Assembly (NCBI RefSeq): GCF_022012305.1
Contig: NZ_JAKLTM010000001.1
Location: 1,226,046-1,290,045, forward strand
Reading direction: 5' to 3'
Source: Ramlibacter paludis
GTDB lineage: Bacteria > Pseudomonadota > Gammaproteobacteria > Burkholderiales > Burkholderiaceae_C
DNA length: 64,000 nt
In this document: one piece after another, positions 35,299-44,673 of the stretch
Layout: the number at the start of each line of letters is the position of its first letter
How positions within the stretch are numbered: the stretch's first letter is position 1
Notes under the pieces: generated by a model
Database searches by the model: none
The model's input: the letters and a program-made list of their open reading frames with translations, nothing else
What the model was told of the DNA's origin: nothing
Translations under genes and position numbers: made by a program

Positions 35299-36273
35299 AT
35301 GCACCCCGATCGCCGATCCTTCATCGCCGCCGCCGCGGCGTGCGCGCTCGCGCCCGGCGCCTGGGCACAAGCGGGCTTCCCGGACCGGCCGATCCGGCTG
35401 GTGGTGCCCAACCCGCCCGGTGGTCCATCCGACATCGTCGGCCGCTTCCTGGCCGACGCCATGCGCACCGAACTGGGCCAGCCGCTGGTGATCGACAACC
35501 GCCCCGGCGCATCCGGCCTGATCGGCACCGCTGCCGTGGCCGGCGCCCCGGCCGACGGCTACACCGTGCTCGTCACCTCGCGCTCCAACCACGTGATGGC
35601 GCCGCTGGTGCAGAAGAGCGCACAGGTCGACCCGGTGCGGGACCTGGCGCCGGTCGGTTTGGTGCTGCGCGCGGTGGGCATGTTCGTCACCCATGCGAAG
35701 GCGCCCTTCAGGACGCTGAAAGACCTGGTCGCGTATGCGAAAGCGAATCCGGGCAAGCTGTTCTACGGCAGCGCCGGCATAGGCGCCACCAACCACATCG
35801 CCGTCGAGCAGTTCGCGCGCCTGGCCGGCATCGAGCTGACACACGTTCCGTACAAGGGCAGCGGTACGCTGCTGACCGGCCTGATGGCCGGCGAGGTGTC
35901 GCTGGCGCTGCTGGACTTCGCTTCGGCCCAGCCCGGCCTGCAGGGCGGCAGCCTGGTGCCCCTGGTGCAGACCGCCTCGCGCCGGCTGGTGTCGCTGCCG
36001 CAGGTGCCGACGCTGCTGGAAGCAGGCTACCGCAACTACGACCCGTCGTTCTGGATCGGGCTGGCTGTGCCGAAGGGCACGCCGGCTCCCGTCGTCGCAC
36101 GCCTGAACAAGGCCTTGAACGTGGCGCTGGCCGAGACGCAGATGAAGGCCCGCGCCCAGGTGAACGGCTGGGAACTGGCCGGCGGCACGCCGGCCGTGCT
36201 GGGCGAGACGATTGCGCAGGACCTGCGTGAGTATCCCGCGCTGGTGAAGCAGCTGGAAATCAAGCCGGGCTGA
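35299..36273 (+). CDS. Bug-family tripartite tricarboxylate binding protein
   Basis: This 324-residue Bug protein has a signal peptide (FIAAAAACALAPGAWAQ), the motif LVVPNPPGGPSDIVGR and NRPGASGLIG. It is last in the plus-strand run beginning at 25859. Its 3' end overlaps the convergent truC gene by 14 bases, so transcription from the two sides may interfere. Confidence 0.9.
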   Translation: MHPDRRSFIAAAAACALAPGAWAQAGFPDRPIRLVVPNPPGGPSDIVGRFLADAMRTELGQPLVIDNRPGASGLIGTAAVAGAPADGYTVLVTSRSNHVMAPLVQKSAQVDPVRDLAPVGLVLRAVGMFVTHAKAPFRTLKDLVAYAKANPGKLFYGSAGIGATNHIAVEQFARLAGIELTHVPYKGSGTLLTGLMAGEVSLALLDFASAQPGLQGGSLVPLVQTASRRLVSLPQVPTLLEAGYRNYDPSFWIGLAVPKGTPAPVVARLNKALNVALAETQMKARAQVNGWELAGGTPAVLGETIAQDLREYPALVKQLEIKPG

Positions 36274-36934
36274 GGGCGGACCACTCCGGCCCGCACGCCG
36301 CGGCGATCCGCGGCATCCCCGGCAACTCCACCCAGGCCGCATGCAGCCACAGGCGGTCGAGGCCCAGGTGCCGCGCCACCGCCCGGTTGTGCGCGCCCTT
36401 GCCGTGCGTCGTATCGCCCACCAGCGGATGCGCGATGTGCTTGAAGTGGCGGCGGATCTGGTGGCGGCGGCCAGTGAGCGGCTCCACCTGCACCAGCGCA
36501 TAGCGGCTGGTGGGATGCCGGCCATCGACCGCGAACGGCCACTCGAAAGTCGCGACCCGCTGGTAGCGCGTCACGGCCGGCAGCCTGGCCTGTCCTTCGG
36601 ACGGCAACTCCGGATCTTTCGCCAGCGGATAGTCGATCTCGCCGCGCTCCGCCGGCCAGCCCCGCACCAGCGCCAGGTAAGCCTTGCGCACTTCGCCTGC
36701 GTCGTACGCCATGCCCCAGCGCCGCGCGGCTTCCGCATTGCGCGCGAACAGCAGCACGCCGCTGGTGGCCTTGTCCAGGCGATGCAAGGGCCAGAGCCGC
36801 TCGCCCAGCTGGTTGCGCAGCAACTGCAAGGCGGTGCGCTCCTCGTGGGCGTCGAGCGCGCTCGGATGCACCAGCAGCCCCGCCGGCTTGTCGATGGCGA
36901 CCAGGTCCTCGTCTTGGTACAGGACTTCAAGCAT
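36260..36934 (-). CDS. truC: tRNA pseudouridine(65) synthase-like RluA family enzyme
   Basis: The 224-residue product is a pseudouridine synthase with the RluA-family catalytic segment HRLDKATSGVLLFARN, Asp being the nucleophile. The N-terminus (MLEVLYQDEDLVAIDKPAGL) and the short length without an S4 domain resemble TruC, which modifies U65 in some tRNAs. The ATG at 36934 overlaps the GST stop by 8 bases. RluA-type rRNA specificity remains possible. Confidence 0.82.
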   Translation of the reverse strand: MLEVLYQDEDLVAIDKPAGLLVHPSALDAHEERTALQLLRNQLGERLWPLHRLDKATSGVLLFARNAEAARRWGMAYDAGEVRKAYLALVRGWPAERGEIDYPLAKDPELPSEGQARLPAVTRYQRVATFEWPFAVDGRHPTSRYALVQVEPLTGRRHQIRRHFKHIAHPLVGDTTHGKGAHNRAVARHLGLDRLWLHAAWVELPGMPRIAAACGPEWSALSPA

Positions 36935-37676
36935 CGAGCTCGCGGTAGCGCCGGAAGATGCCTTCTTCGTTGAAGGCCAGCCGCCGCTCGCTGGCGAAGT
37001 ACGCGGCCAGCTTCTTGTGGCCCGCCACGCCCGCATGCAGCGCGGCGACGCGCGGCGCCTTCTTCAGCACGCGGCCGGTGGCCTTCGGGAACGCGTAGCG
37101 CAGGCCGTCCACCAGCTGGAACAGCGACAGGTCCGCATAACTCAGGCGGCCGCCCACCAGGTGCGGGAAGGCCGCGCGGCCGTTGCGCGTGTTGCGCTCC
37201 AGGACGGTCTCGAACCATTGCATGAACTTCGGCAGCCGCTCCTTGCGGAAGTCTTCGGCGCGGCGCAGCGCCTCCTTCTTCTGGTCTTCGTAGTAGAGGC
37301 CGCTGGCGATGGGATGGTGCGTGTCGTGCGCCTCCGCCACCATGTCGGCGATGGTGAGCTGCACCTGGTGGGTCCACAGGCGGTCGGCTTCGCTCGCGCC
37401 CACCAGGCCCAGGCGCGGACCCAGGTACAGCAGGATGGCGGCGGTCTGGCCGATCACCAGCTTGCCGTCGACCAGCACCGGGCAAGCGAAGGGCGGACGC
37501 GCGACCTGCGGCGACGAGAGGATGCGTTCCAGCGCCGGCACGCCCATGCCGCGCTGTTCGTCGCCGCGCGCGACGTCGACGTACTCGGCGCCGGCCGCCT
37601 CCAGCGACAGGCGCACGAACTCGCCGCGGCCGGGAATCGACGGCCAGTAGAGCAGTTGGTAAGGCATGCCCGGCAT
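36927..37676 (-). CDS. Glutathione S-transferase
   Basis: This protein of about 249 residues has an N-terminal thioredoxin-like domain (YQLLYWPSIPGRGEFVRLSL) and an all-alpha C-terminal domain (GGRLSYADLSLFQLVDGL). The Tyr and the GRGEFVRL stretch resemble mu/sigma-type GSTs. An alternative ATG lies at 37667. It probably conjugates glutathione to electrophiles in the cytoplasm. Its stop overlaps the truC start. Confidence 0.85.
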   Translation of the reverse strand: MPGMPYQLLYWPSIPGRGEFVRLSLEAAGAEYVDVARGDEQRGMGVPALERILSSPQVARPPFACPVLVDGKLVIGQTAAILLYLGPRLGLVGASEADRLWTHQVQLTIADMVAEAHDTHHPIASGLYYEDQKKEALRRAEDFRKERLPKFMQWFETVLERNTRNGRAAFPHLVGGRLSYADLSLFQLVDGLRYAFPKATGRVLKKAPRVAALHAGVAGHKKLAAYFASERRLAFNEEGIFRRYRELDA

Positions 37677-37769
37677 GGTACGGCTAGACTCCGGGCCTTG
37701 GGTGTCCGGCGCAGTGGGTGGCGGGCAGGTTCAGCGCAGGTCGGGCCGCCGCGCGCAACACCCACGCCC

Positions 37770-39035
37770 ATGCCCTTCCTGCCCCATCCCCCCGCCGCCC
37801 CCGAAATCGTGGCGGCCGTGCTGTTCGTGCTGGCGCTGCTGCACGTGCTGTTCGCCAAGCGCCTCGAACAGCTGTCGCGCCGCTTTCCTCGCCATGCCGG
37901 CGCCTTCCACCTGCTGGGCGAAGTCGAAGTGGTCTTCGGCTTCTGGGCCTGCGTGCTGGTCGCCGCGCTGGCCCTGATGCAGGGCCCCGCCAATGCGCTC
38001 GCCTATGCGGAATCGCGCAGCTACGCCGAGCCTGTGTTCGTGTTCGTCGTCATGGTGATCGCCGCCTCGCGTCCGGTGATGGCCGCGGTGCGCTGGGCCG
38101 TCGCCGGCCTGTCGCGCGCGATGCCGCTGCCGCGCCCGCTGGCGCGCACCTGGCTGGGCCTGGCCGTCGTGCCGCTGGCGGGATCGCTGGTCACCGAGCC
38201 GGCCGCCATGACGCTGGCCGCGCTGCTGCTCGCGCCGCTGGTGTTCCGCGCCGAGGTGCCCGAGCCGCCCAAGTACTTCGCGCTGGGCGTGCTGCTGGTG
38301 AACGTGTCGATCGGGGGCACGCTCACGGCCTATGCGGCGCCGCCGGTGCTGATGGTGGCCCGCACCTGGAACTGGGACACGGCCTTCATGCTGCAGACCT
38401 TCGGCTGGAGGGCTGCGCTGGCGGTGCTGGTGAATGCCACGGCCGCGACCTGGCTGCTGCGCAAGCACGTCGCCGCCGAAGCCGTGGCCGATCCGTCCCC
38501 GCGGGTTCCGGTCGGCGTGATGGCCGTGCACTGCGCCTTCCTCGCCGGCGTGGTGCTGGTGGCGCACCATCCGATCGCCTGCGTCGGCCTGTTCCTGCTG
38601 TTCCTCGGCTTCACCAGTGCCTACGAGCGGCACCAGTCGCCGCTGCTGCTGCGCGAGGCGCTGCTGGTCGCCTTCTTCCTGTCGGGCCTGGTGTTGCTGG
38701 GCGGCATGCAGCACTGGTGGCTGCAGCCGCTGGTGGAATCGCTGTCGCCGCTGGCGTTGTTCTTCGGCTCCATCGCCCTGACCGCGGTGACGGACAACGC
38801 GGCGCTCACCTACCTGGGCTCGCTGATCGAAGGCTTGTCGGCCGAAGCGCGCTACAGCCTGGTGGCGGGCGCGGTGGCGGGCGGCGGGCTGACGGTGATC
38901 GCGAATGCGCCGAATCCGGCCGGGCTGGCGCTGCTGAAGAACGGGTTTGCCGACGAATCGATCGGCGCGGGCGAATTGCTGCTGGGGGCGCTGGCGCCTA
39001 CGGTGGTGGCGGCGGCGGCCTTCCTGCTACTCTAG
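37770..39035 (+). CDS. Putative Na+/H+ antiporter
   Basis: The 421-residue product is an integral membrane protein with about ten to twelve segments, including GSLVTEPAAMTLAALLLAPL and GSIALTAVTDNAALTYLGSL. The repeated N/T-rich breaks in membrane helices resemble the Na_H_antiport_3 family of the ion-transporter superfamily. It probably exchanges Na+ for H+ at the inner membrane. It is divergent from the GST gene. A hairpin repeat follows the stop. Confidence 0.83.
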   Translation: MPFLPHPPAAPEIVAAVLFVLALLHVLFAKRLEQLSRRFPRHAGAFHLLGEVEVVFGFWACVLVAALALMQGPANALAYAESRSYAEPVFVFVVMVIAASRPVMAAVRWAVAGLSRAMPLPRPLARTWLGLAVVPLAGSLVTEPAAMTLAALLLAPLVFRAEVPEPPKYFALGVLLVNVSIGGTLTAYAAPPVLMVARTWNWDTAFMLQTFGWRAALAVLVNATAATWLLRKHVAAEAVADPSPRVPVGVMAVHCAFLAGVVLVAHHPIACVGLFLLFLGFTSAYERHQSPLLLREALLVAFFLSGLVLLGGMQHWWLQPLVESLSPLALFFGSIALTAVTDNAALTYLGSLIEGLSAEARYSLVAGAVAGGGLTVIANAPNPAGLALLKNGFADESIGAGELLLGALAPTVVAAAAFLLL

Positions 39036-39039
39036 GCAT

Positions 39040-39065
39040 GATGGGGTCGCTGGCGCGAACCCACC
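39040..39065 (+). repeat. GGTGGG hairpin repeat, copy 2
   Basis: Arms GATGGGGTCGC and GCGAACCCACC enclose TGGC. The G/A mismatch at arm position 7 is the same as in the other copies; one more mismatch is at position 2. It lies in the 44-bp gap between the antiporter stop and the RraA-like start. Confidence 0.62.
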
Positions 39066-39079
39066 CAACGGGAGGACTC

Positions 39080-39730
39080 ATGCAAGACGAGATCAGCCGA
39101 CGGCTGTCCCAGTGCTACACCGGCGTCGTGCACGACGTCATGCGCGCGATGGGCCTGCGCGACTTCACCTTCCCGCCCGAGCTGCGGCCGCTGTTTCCCG
39201 AGCGGCGGCTCGCCGGGCCGGCCTTCACCATCGACGGCAAGGTCGACCCGCGTGCCGACGCGCACGAGACGCTGCTGGCCTGGACCGGCCTGCTGTCCAA
39301 GGCGAAGGCGGGCCACATCTGGGTGTCGCAGCCCAACGACCGCGTGGTCGCGCACATGGGAGAACTCTCGGCCGAGACGCTGAAGAACAAGGGCGTGCTG
39401 GGCTGCGTGGCCGACGGCTTCGTGCGCGACGTCGACTTCCTGATCGAGATGGGCTTCCAGACCTGGTCGCGCGGCTTCACGCCGCGCGACATCGTCGGCT
39501 ACTGGCTGCCGCGCGCGATCGAGGTCGACATCCGCATCGGCGACGTGGTCGTGGCGCCGGGTGACTACCTGGTGGGCGACCGCGACGGCCTGCTGCGCGT
39601 GCCGAAGGCGATCGTCGAGGACGTGATCGAGAAGGCCGAGGCCGCGATCACCACCGAGAACAAGGTCCGCACGGCGATCCTGGCGGGAACCGATCCGCAG
39701 GAGGCGTATCTGAAGTTCGGGAAGTTCTAG
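39080..39730 (+). CDS. RraA-like/HMG aldolase family protein
   Basis: This 216-residue protein belongs to the RraA-like family, which includes the class II 4-hydroxy-4-methyl-2-oxoglutarate aldolase of aromatic meta-cleavage pathways as well as RNase E inhibitors. Typical segments are GVLGCVADGFVRD (the GxxxDxxxRD motif) and GDYLVGDRDGLLRVPK. With GCVADGFVRDVD intact, metal-dependent lyase activity is possible. The ATG at 39080 has GGGAGGA upstream; the in-frame ATG at 39038 is rejected because it would read through a hairpin repeat. Confidence 0.85.
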   Translation: MQDEISRRLSQCYTGVVHDVMRAMGLRDFTFPPELRPLFPERRLAGPAFTIDGKVDPRADAHETLLAWTGLLSKAKAGHIWVSQPNDRVVAHMGELSAETLKNKGVLGCVADGFVRDVDFLIEMGFQTWSRGFTPRDIVGYWLPRAIEVDIRIGDVVVAPGDYLVGDRDGLLRVPKAIVEDVIEKAEAAITTENKVRTAILAGTDPQEAYLKFGKF

Positions 39731-39732
39731 CT

Positions 39733-39817
39733 TGTCATCCCGGACTTGATCCGGGATCCATCTCCTGGAGCCAGCCAGGCGCCGGGCGATGGATTGCGGG
39801 TCAAGCCCGCAATGACA
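39733..39817. repeat. TGTCAT-ended palindromic repeat, long copy
   Basis: The element is bounded by TGTCAT (39733-39738) and ATGACA (39812-39817). Each half is itself a hairpin: CCCGGACTTGATCCGGG on the left and GCGGGTCAAGCCCGC on the right, with GGATCCATC and GATGGATT also pairing across the centre. It lies between the RraA-like and DUF2277 genes. Shorter relatives are at 42490 and 45600. Confidence 0.75.
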
Positions 39818-39828
39818 TCCAAATCATC

Positions 39829-40104
39829 ATGTGCCGCAACATCAAGACCCTCTTCAACTTCGAGCCGCCCGCCACCGAGCTGGAAATCCGGGATGCGTCG
39901 CTGCAGTTCGTGCGCAAGCTGAGCGGCTTCAACGTGCCGTCGAGGGCCAACGAGGAAGCCTTCGACCGAGCCGTTCAGGAAATCGCCGCCTCGGCGCGTA
40001 CCTTGATCGCGTCGCTCGTGACCACCGCCGAACCGAAGAACCGCGAGGTGGAAGCGGAGAAAGCCCGGGAGCGCTCGCAGGTCAGATTCGGCGTGCGTGG
40101 CTGA
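39829..40104 (+). CDS. DUF2277 domain protein
   Basis: The product is a 91-residue protein matching the DUF2277 family from its first residues (MCRNIKTLFNFEPPATELEI) and in LQFVRKLSGFNVPS. The function of the family is unknown. The start lies 12 bp beyond the palindromic repeat, so its promoter or leader may include the repeat. It is followed by the 6-phosphogluconate dehydrogenase gene after 30 bp. Confidence 0.88.
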   Translation: MCRNIKTLFNFEPPATELEIRDASLQFVRKLSGFNVPSRANEEAFDRAVQEIAASARTLIASLVTTAEPKNREVEAEKARERSQVRFGVRG

Positions 40105-40134
40105 AAGGGCGCGGGTCTGGGAAAATCCCGGCCC

Positions 40135-41553
40135 ATGGACAACCCGCAAGACCTCGACATCGGCATCGTCGGCCTCGGTGTCATGGGCGAAAACCTCGCC
40201 CTCAACCTCGCCGGCAAGGGCTTCGCCGTCGGCGGCTTCGACCTCGAGGCGCACAAGCGTGAAAGTTTCACGGCGCGCACCGTCGGCAAGCCGGCCCGCG
40301 CCGCCCGCTCGCTGGCCGAACTGGTCGCCGGCCTGCGCGCGCCGCGCAAGCTGCTGCTGATGGTGCCGGCCGGCGCCGCGGTCGATGCGGTCATTGCCGA
40401 CCTGCGGCCGCTGCTGGCCGCGGGCGACGTGGTCATCGACGGCGGCAACACCCGCTTCACCGACACCCAGCGCCGCATCACCGAACTGGCGGATACCGGC
40501 ATCCTGTACGTGGGCGCCGGCGTCAGCGGCGGCGAAGAGGGCGCGCTGCGCGGCCCGGCCATCATGCCCGGCGGCGATGCGAAGGCCTGGCCCTTGATCC
40601 AGCCCATGCTGCAGGCGATCGCCGCGCGCGCCGACGACGGCAAGCCGTGTTGCGACTGGGTGGGTCCGGGCGCCTCGGGCCACTACGTGAAGATGGTCCA
40701 CAACGGCATCGAGTACGCCGACATGCAGACCATCTGCGAGGCCTACTGGCTGATGAACCAACTGCTGGGCATGCCGGCGGCCGAGATGGCCGACGTGTTC
40801 TCGCAGTGGAACGAGGGCGAGCTCTCCAGCTACCTGGTCGGCATCACCGCCGACATCCTGCGCTACACCGACACCCGCAGCGGCGAGCCCCTGGTGGATC
40901 GCATCCTGGACACGGCCGAACAGAAGGGCACCGGCAAGTGGGCCAGCCAGGCCGCGCTGGACCTCGGCGTGACCGCGCCGACCATCGCCGATGCGGTGTT
41001 CGCCCGCACGGTGAGCGCGGTGAAGGACGAGCGCGTCGCGGCCTCTACGGTGCTCGCGGGCGCCGAGACGAAGGTGTTCAAGGGCGACCGCACCGCCTTC
41101 GTCGAGAAGATCCGGCGCGCGCTGCTGGCCGCCAAGGTCTGCGCCTATGCCCAGGGCTTCCAGCTGCTGCGCGCGGCCGACCGCGAGTACCAGTGGGACC
41201 TGCCTTTCGACACCATCGCTTCGCTCTGGCGCGCCGGCTGCATCATCCGCGCGCGCCTGCTGGAAGACATCCGCAAGGCCTGGGGCCGCCAGCCGGATCT
41301 GGCCAACCTGCTGGTCGACGAGCACTTCGCCCGCCTGATGGCCGAATGCCAGGAAGACCTGCGCGAGGTGGTCGCCACCGCCGCGATGCATGGCGTGGCG
41401 GTGCCAGCCTTCATGAGTGCGCTGGCCTATTACGATGCCTACCGCTCGCCGCGGCTGCCGGCCAACCTGCTGCAGGCGCAACGGGACTACTTCGGAGCGC
41501 ATACTTACCAGCGCATCGACTGCGCCGGAAAATTTCATACGAAGTGGAACTGA
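40135..41553 (+). CDS. gnd: 6-phosphogluconate dehydrogenase (NADP-dependent, decarboxylating)
   Basis: This 472-residue enzyme of the oxidative pentose phosphate pathway converts 6-phosphogluconate to ribulose 5-phosphate and CO2. It has the Rossmann motif GIVGLGVMGENLALN, the substrate site GVSGGEEGALRGPAIMPGG and the catalytic segment HYVKMVHNGIEYADMQ. Length and order match the long, dimeric form. No zwf or pgl gene is adjacent. A peptidase-M14-like gene follows after 3 bases. Confidence 0.96.
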   Translation: MDNPQDLDIGIVGLGVMGENLALNLAGKGFAVGGFDLEAHKRESFTARTVGKPARAARSLAELVAGLRAPRKLLLMVPAGAAVDAVIADLRPLLAAGDVVIDGGNTRFTDTQRRITELADTGILYVGAGVSGGEEGALRGPAIMPGGDAKAWPLIQPMLQAIAARADDGKPCCDWVGPGASGHYVKMVHNGIEYADMQTICEAYWLMNQLLGMPAAEMADVFSQWNEGELSSYLVGITADILRYTDTRSGEPLVDRILDTAEQKGTGKWASQAALDLGVTAPTIADAVFARTVSAVKDERVAASTVLAGAETKVFKGDRTAFVEKIRRALLAAKVCAYAQGFQLLRAADREYQWDLPFDTIASLWRAGCIIRARLLEDIRKAWGRQPDLANLLVDEHFARLMAECQEDLREVVATAAMHGVAVPAFMSALAYYDAYRSPRLPANLLQAQRDYFGAHTYQRIDCAGKFHTKWN

Positions 41554-41556
41554 AGC

Positions 41557-42483
41557 ATGGGTGAACGCCGCGATTTCGAAGTCCTGCCGCGCGACCTGTC
41601 GGCCTATCGGGCCGGCAACACCGGCGTTCCCTATGTGCACCGCTTCGCCTCCGGCAAGCCCGGGCCGCATGTATTGATCAACGCGCTGACGCACGGCAAC
41701 GAGTTCTGCGGCATGACCGCGGCGACGCACCTGCTGGACACCGGCGTGCGGCCGCTGATCGGCACCCTGACCGTGAGCTTCGCCAATGTTGCGGCCTACG
41801 AGTCGTTCGACACCGAGAGGCCCTTCGACAGCCGCCAGCTGGTGCACAACCTCAACCGCATCTGGTCGCCGGCCTGGCTGGACGGCAGCGAGGACAGCTC
41901 CGAACTGCGCCGCGCGCGCGAGCTGCGGCCGGTGGTGGCCGCGGCCGACCACATCCTCGACCTGCATTCGACCTCGCAGGACGTGGTGCCCTTCTGGGTG
42001 TACCCGGCTTTCGCGCGCAATGCGGAGTGCGCGCTCGCAATCGGCCGGCCTTCGGTGCACCTGGTGATGCCCAGCGGCCTGGGCTCGGGCACGCCGGTGA
42101 TCCAGCACGGGCGCCATGGCGAGGAGTCTTCCGGCGCCGGCGTCGCGCTCGTGGCCGAATGCGGCCAGCACTTCAAGCAGGCGACGTCGGACCTGGCGGT
42201 GGAAGTGACGCTGGATTTCCTGGCGCACTTCGGCCTGGTCGCCCCGCGTCCCAAGGTGCAGGCCCCGCAGCGGCGCTACCTGCTGCTGGAGACCCGCGTG
42301 ATCCAGACCCCGGAGTTCCGCTTCGCGCGGCCGGTGGTCGGCTTCGAGACCTTCCGGGCCGGCGAGCTGATCGCGACCGACGGCCCGACGGAGATCCGTG
42401 CGCCGGAGGATTGCACCATCCTCATGCCGGCGCGCGCGCCGATCGTGGGGCGCGAGGCGGTCTACATCGCGCGGGCTTTGTAG
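41557..42483 (+). CDS. Succinylglutamate desuccinylase/aspartoacylase family protein
   Basis: The 308-residue product has the zinc-binding H-x2-E of the family in THGNEFCGMTAA and a third ligand in ILDLHSTSQD. It probably removes an acyl group from an N-acylated amino acid or a related compound. The C-terminal domain (about 230-308) is beta-rich. It follows gnd by 3 bases, but no functional link is clear. A palindromic repeat starts 7 bp after the stop. Confidence 0.86.
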   Translation: MGERRDFEVLPRDLSAYRAGNTGVPYVHRFASGKPGPHVLINALTHGNEFCGMTAATHLLDTGVRPLIGTLTVSFANVAAYESFDTERPFDSRQLVHNLNRIWSPAWLDGSEDSSELRRARELRPVVAAADHILDLHSTSQDVVPFWVYPAFARNAECALAIGRPSVHLVMPSGLGSGTPVIQHGRHGEESSGAGVALVAECGQHFKQATSDLAVEVTLDFLAHFGLVAPRPKVQAPQRRYLLLETRVIQTPEFRFARPVVGFETFRAGELIATDGPTEIRAPEDCTILMPARAPIVGREAVYIARAL

Positions 42484-42489
42484 ATCGCT

Positions 42490-42522
42490 TGTCATCCCGG
42501 GCTCGACCCGGGATCCAGCGCG

Positions 42523-42539
<17 letters not shown>
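42490..42539. repeat. TGTCAT-ended palindromic repeat, medium copy
   Basis: This copy runs from TGTCAT to ATGACA and contains CCCGGGCTCGACCCGGG and GTCAAGC; the central part of the long copy is missing. It overlaps the last codons and stop of the minus-strand hydrolase gene. Confidence 0.75.
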
Positions 42540-43158
<619 letters not shown>

Positions 43159-43266
43159 GGCCGGATCATCGCCTGCCATCTGTTTTGCAGCTAGCCCCAT
43201 CGCGCAATGGGCACTTCCCGCGCCGGCGCCCGGCGCCTAGACTGCGCGCCTGACAAGGAGACCGCG

Positions 43267-44673
43267 ATGGGCAAGGGACTGCCGGAAGAACTGGCGCAAC
43301 AGCTGGCCGCGCGCTTCGGCGAGCGCTTCAGCACCAGCCAGGCCGTGCGCCTGCAGCACGGCACCGACGAATCGGCCTACGAACCTTGCCCGCCCGACGC
43401 GGTCGTCTTCGCGCAATCGACCGAGGAAGTGGCCGAAGTCGTGCGCCTGTGTGCGGCGCAGCGCGTGCCCGTGATCCCCTTCGGCGTCGGCTCCTCGGTG
43501 GAAGGCCACCTGCTGGCGGTGGAGGGCGGCGTATCGATCGATCTCTCGCGCATGAACCGCGTGCTGGCCGTGCGCACCGAGGACCTCACCGCCACCGTGC
43601 AGGCCGGCGTCACGCGCGAGGACCTCAATCGCGAACTCGCGCACAGCGGCTTCTTCTTCTCGGTGGATCCGGGCGCGAATGCTTCCATCGGCGGCATGGT
43701 CGCGACCTCCGCCTCCGGCACCAACACCGTCCGCTACGGCACCATGCGCGACAACATCCTGTCGCTGACGGTGGTCACCGCCGAAGGCGAGGTGCTGCGC
43801 ACCGCCCGCCGCGCGCGCAAGTCCTCGGCCGGCTATTGCCTCACGCAGCTGTTCTGCGGCTCCGAGGGCACGCTGGGCATCATCACCGAGGTGACGGTCA
43901 AGCTGCATCCGCAACCGGAAGCCGTGGCCGCCGCCGTGGTGAACTTCGCCGACGTGAAAGGCGCGGTCGACTGCGTGATCCAGGCGATCCAGACCGGCGT
44001 GGCGCTGGCGCGCGCCGAGATGCTGGACGCGCTGACGATGCGCGCGATCAACGCGCACAGCAAGACCACGCTGCCCGAGGCGCCGACGCTGTTCCTGGAG
44101 TTCGGCGGCTCCGAGGCGCAGGTGCGCGAGCAGGGGGCGGCGCTGCAGGCGATCGCGCAGGATTGCGGCGGCGGCGAGTTCCAGTGGGCGCTGCGGCCCG
44201 AGGAACGCAGCCGCCTGTGGACGCCGCGCCACCACGCCTACTTCGCCGCTCTGCAGTTGCGGCCCGGCAGCCGCTCCTTCACCACCGATGCCTGCGTGCC
44301 GATCTCGCAGCTGGCCGCCTGCCTGGCCGAGACGGTGGACGACATCGCCACCAGCGGCCTCGTCGCCCCCGTGTTCGGCCACGTCGGCGACGGCAACTTC
44401 CACTGCCTGCTGCTGGTCGATCCGCGCAATGCCGAAGAAGTGAGGATCGCCGAGGAGCTCAGCGAGCGCCTGATGCGGCGCGCGCTGCGCTACGACGGCA
44501 CTTGCACCGGCGAGCATGGCGTCGGCCTGCACAAGATCCCCTACCTGGAAGAAGAGCACGGCGCCACCGCGGTGGAAGTGATGCGGCGCATCAAGCGGGC
44601 GCTGGACCCGCACAACATCCTCAACCCGGGGAAGGTGGTGCGGCTGGCAGGAAGCGAAGCCCGCGCCGCATAA
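43267..44673 (+). CDS. FAD-binding D-lactate dehydrogenase (cytochrome)-like oxidoreductase
   Basis: This 468-residue protein has an N-terminal FAD_binding_4 domain (PFGVGSSVEGHLLAVEGG; GANASIGGMVATSASGTNT) and a C-terminal FAD-oxidase domain with GHVGDGNFH and GTCTGEHGVG. It most resembles D-lactate dehydrogenase (cytochrome), oxidising a 2-hydroxy acid and passing electrons to the respiratory chain. AAGGAGA precedes the ATG. The last 53 bases overlap the convergent LysR gene. Confidence 0.88.
   Translation: MGKGLPEELAQQLAARFGERFSTSQAVRLQHGTDESAYEPCPPDAVVFAQSTEEVAEVVRLCAAQRVPVIPFGVGSSVEGHLLAVEGGVSIDLSRMNRVLAVRTEDLTATVQAGVTREDLNRELAHSGFFFSVDPGANASIGGMVATSASGTNTVRYGTMRDNILSLTVVTAEGEVLRTARRARKSSAGYCLTQLFCGSEGTLGIITEVTVKLHPQPEAVAAAVVNFADVKGAVDCVIQAIQTGVALARAEMLDALTMRAINAHSKTTLPEAPTLFLEFGGSEAQVREQGAALQAIAQDCGGGEFQWALRPEERSRLWTPRHHAYFAALQLRPGSRSFTTDACVPISQLAACLAETVDDIATSGLVAPVFGHVGDGNFHCLLLVDPRNAEEVRIAEELSERLMRRALRYDGTCTGEHGVGLHKIPYLEEEHGATAVEVMRRIKRALDPHNILNPGKVVRLAGSEARAA

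Noticed and set aside
39727..42495. 922-residue open frame on the minus strand opposite gnd and the aspartoacylase-like gene
   Set aside because: The opposite strand encodes clear enzymes; the frame is a by-product of high GC third positions.
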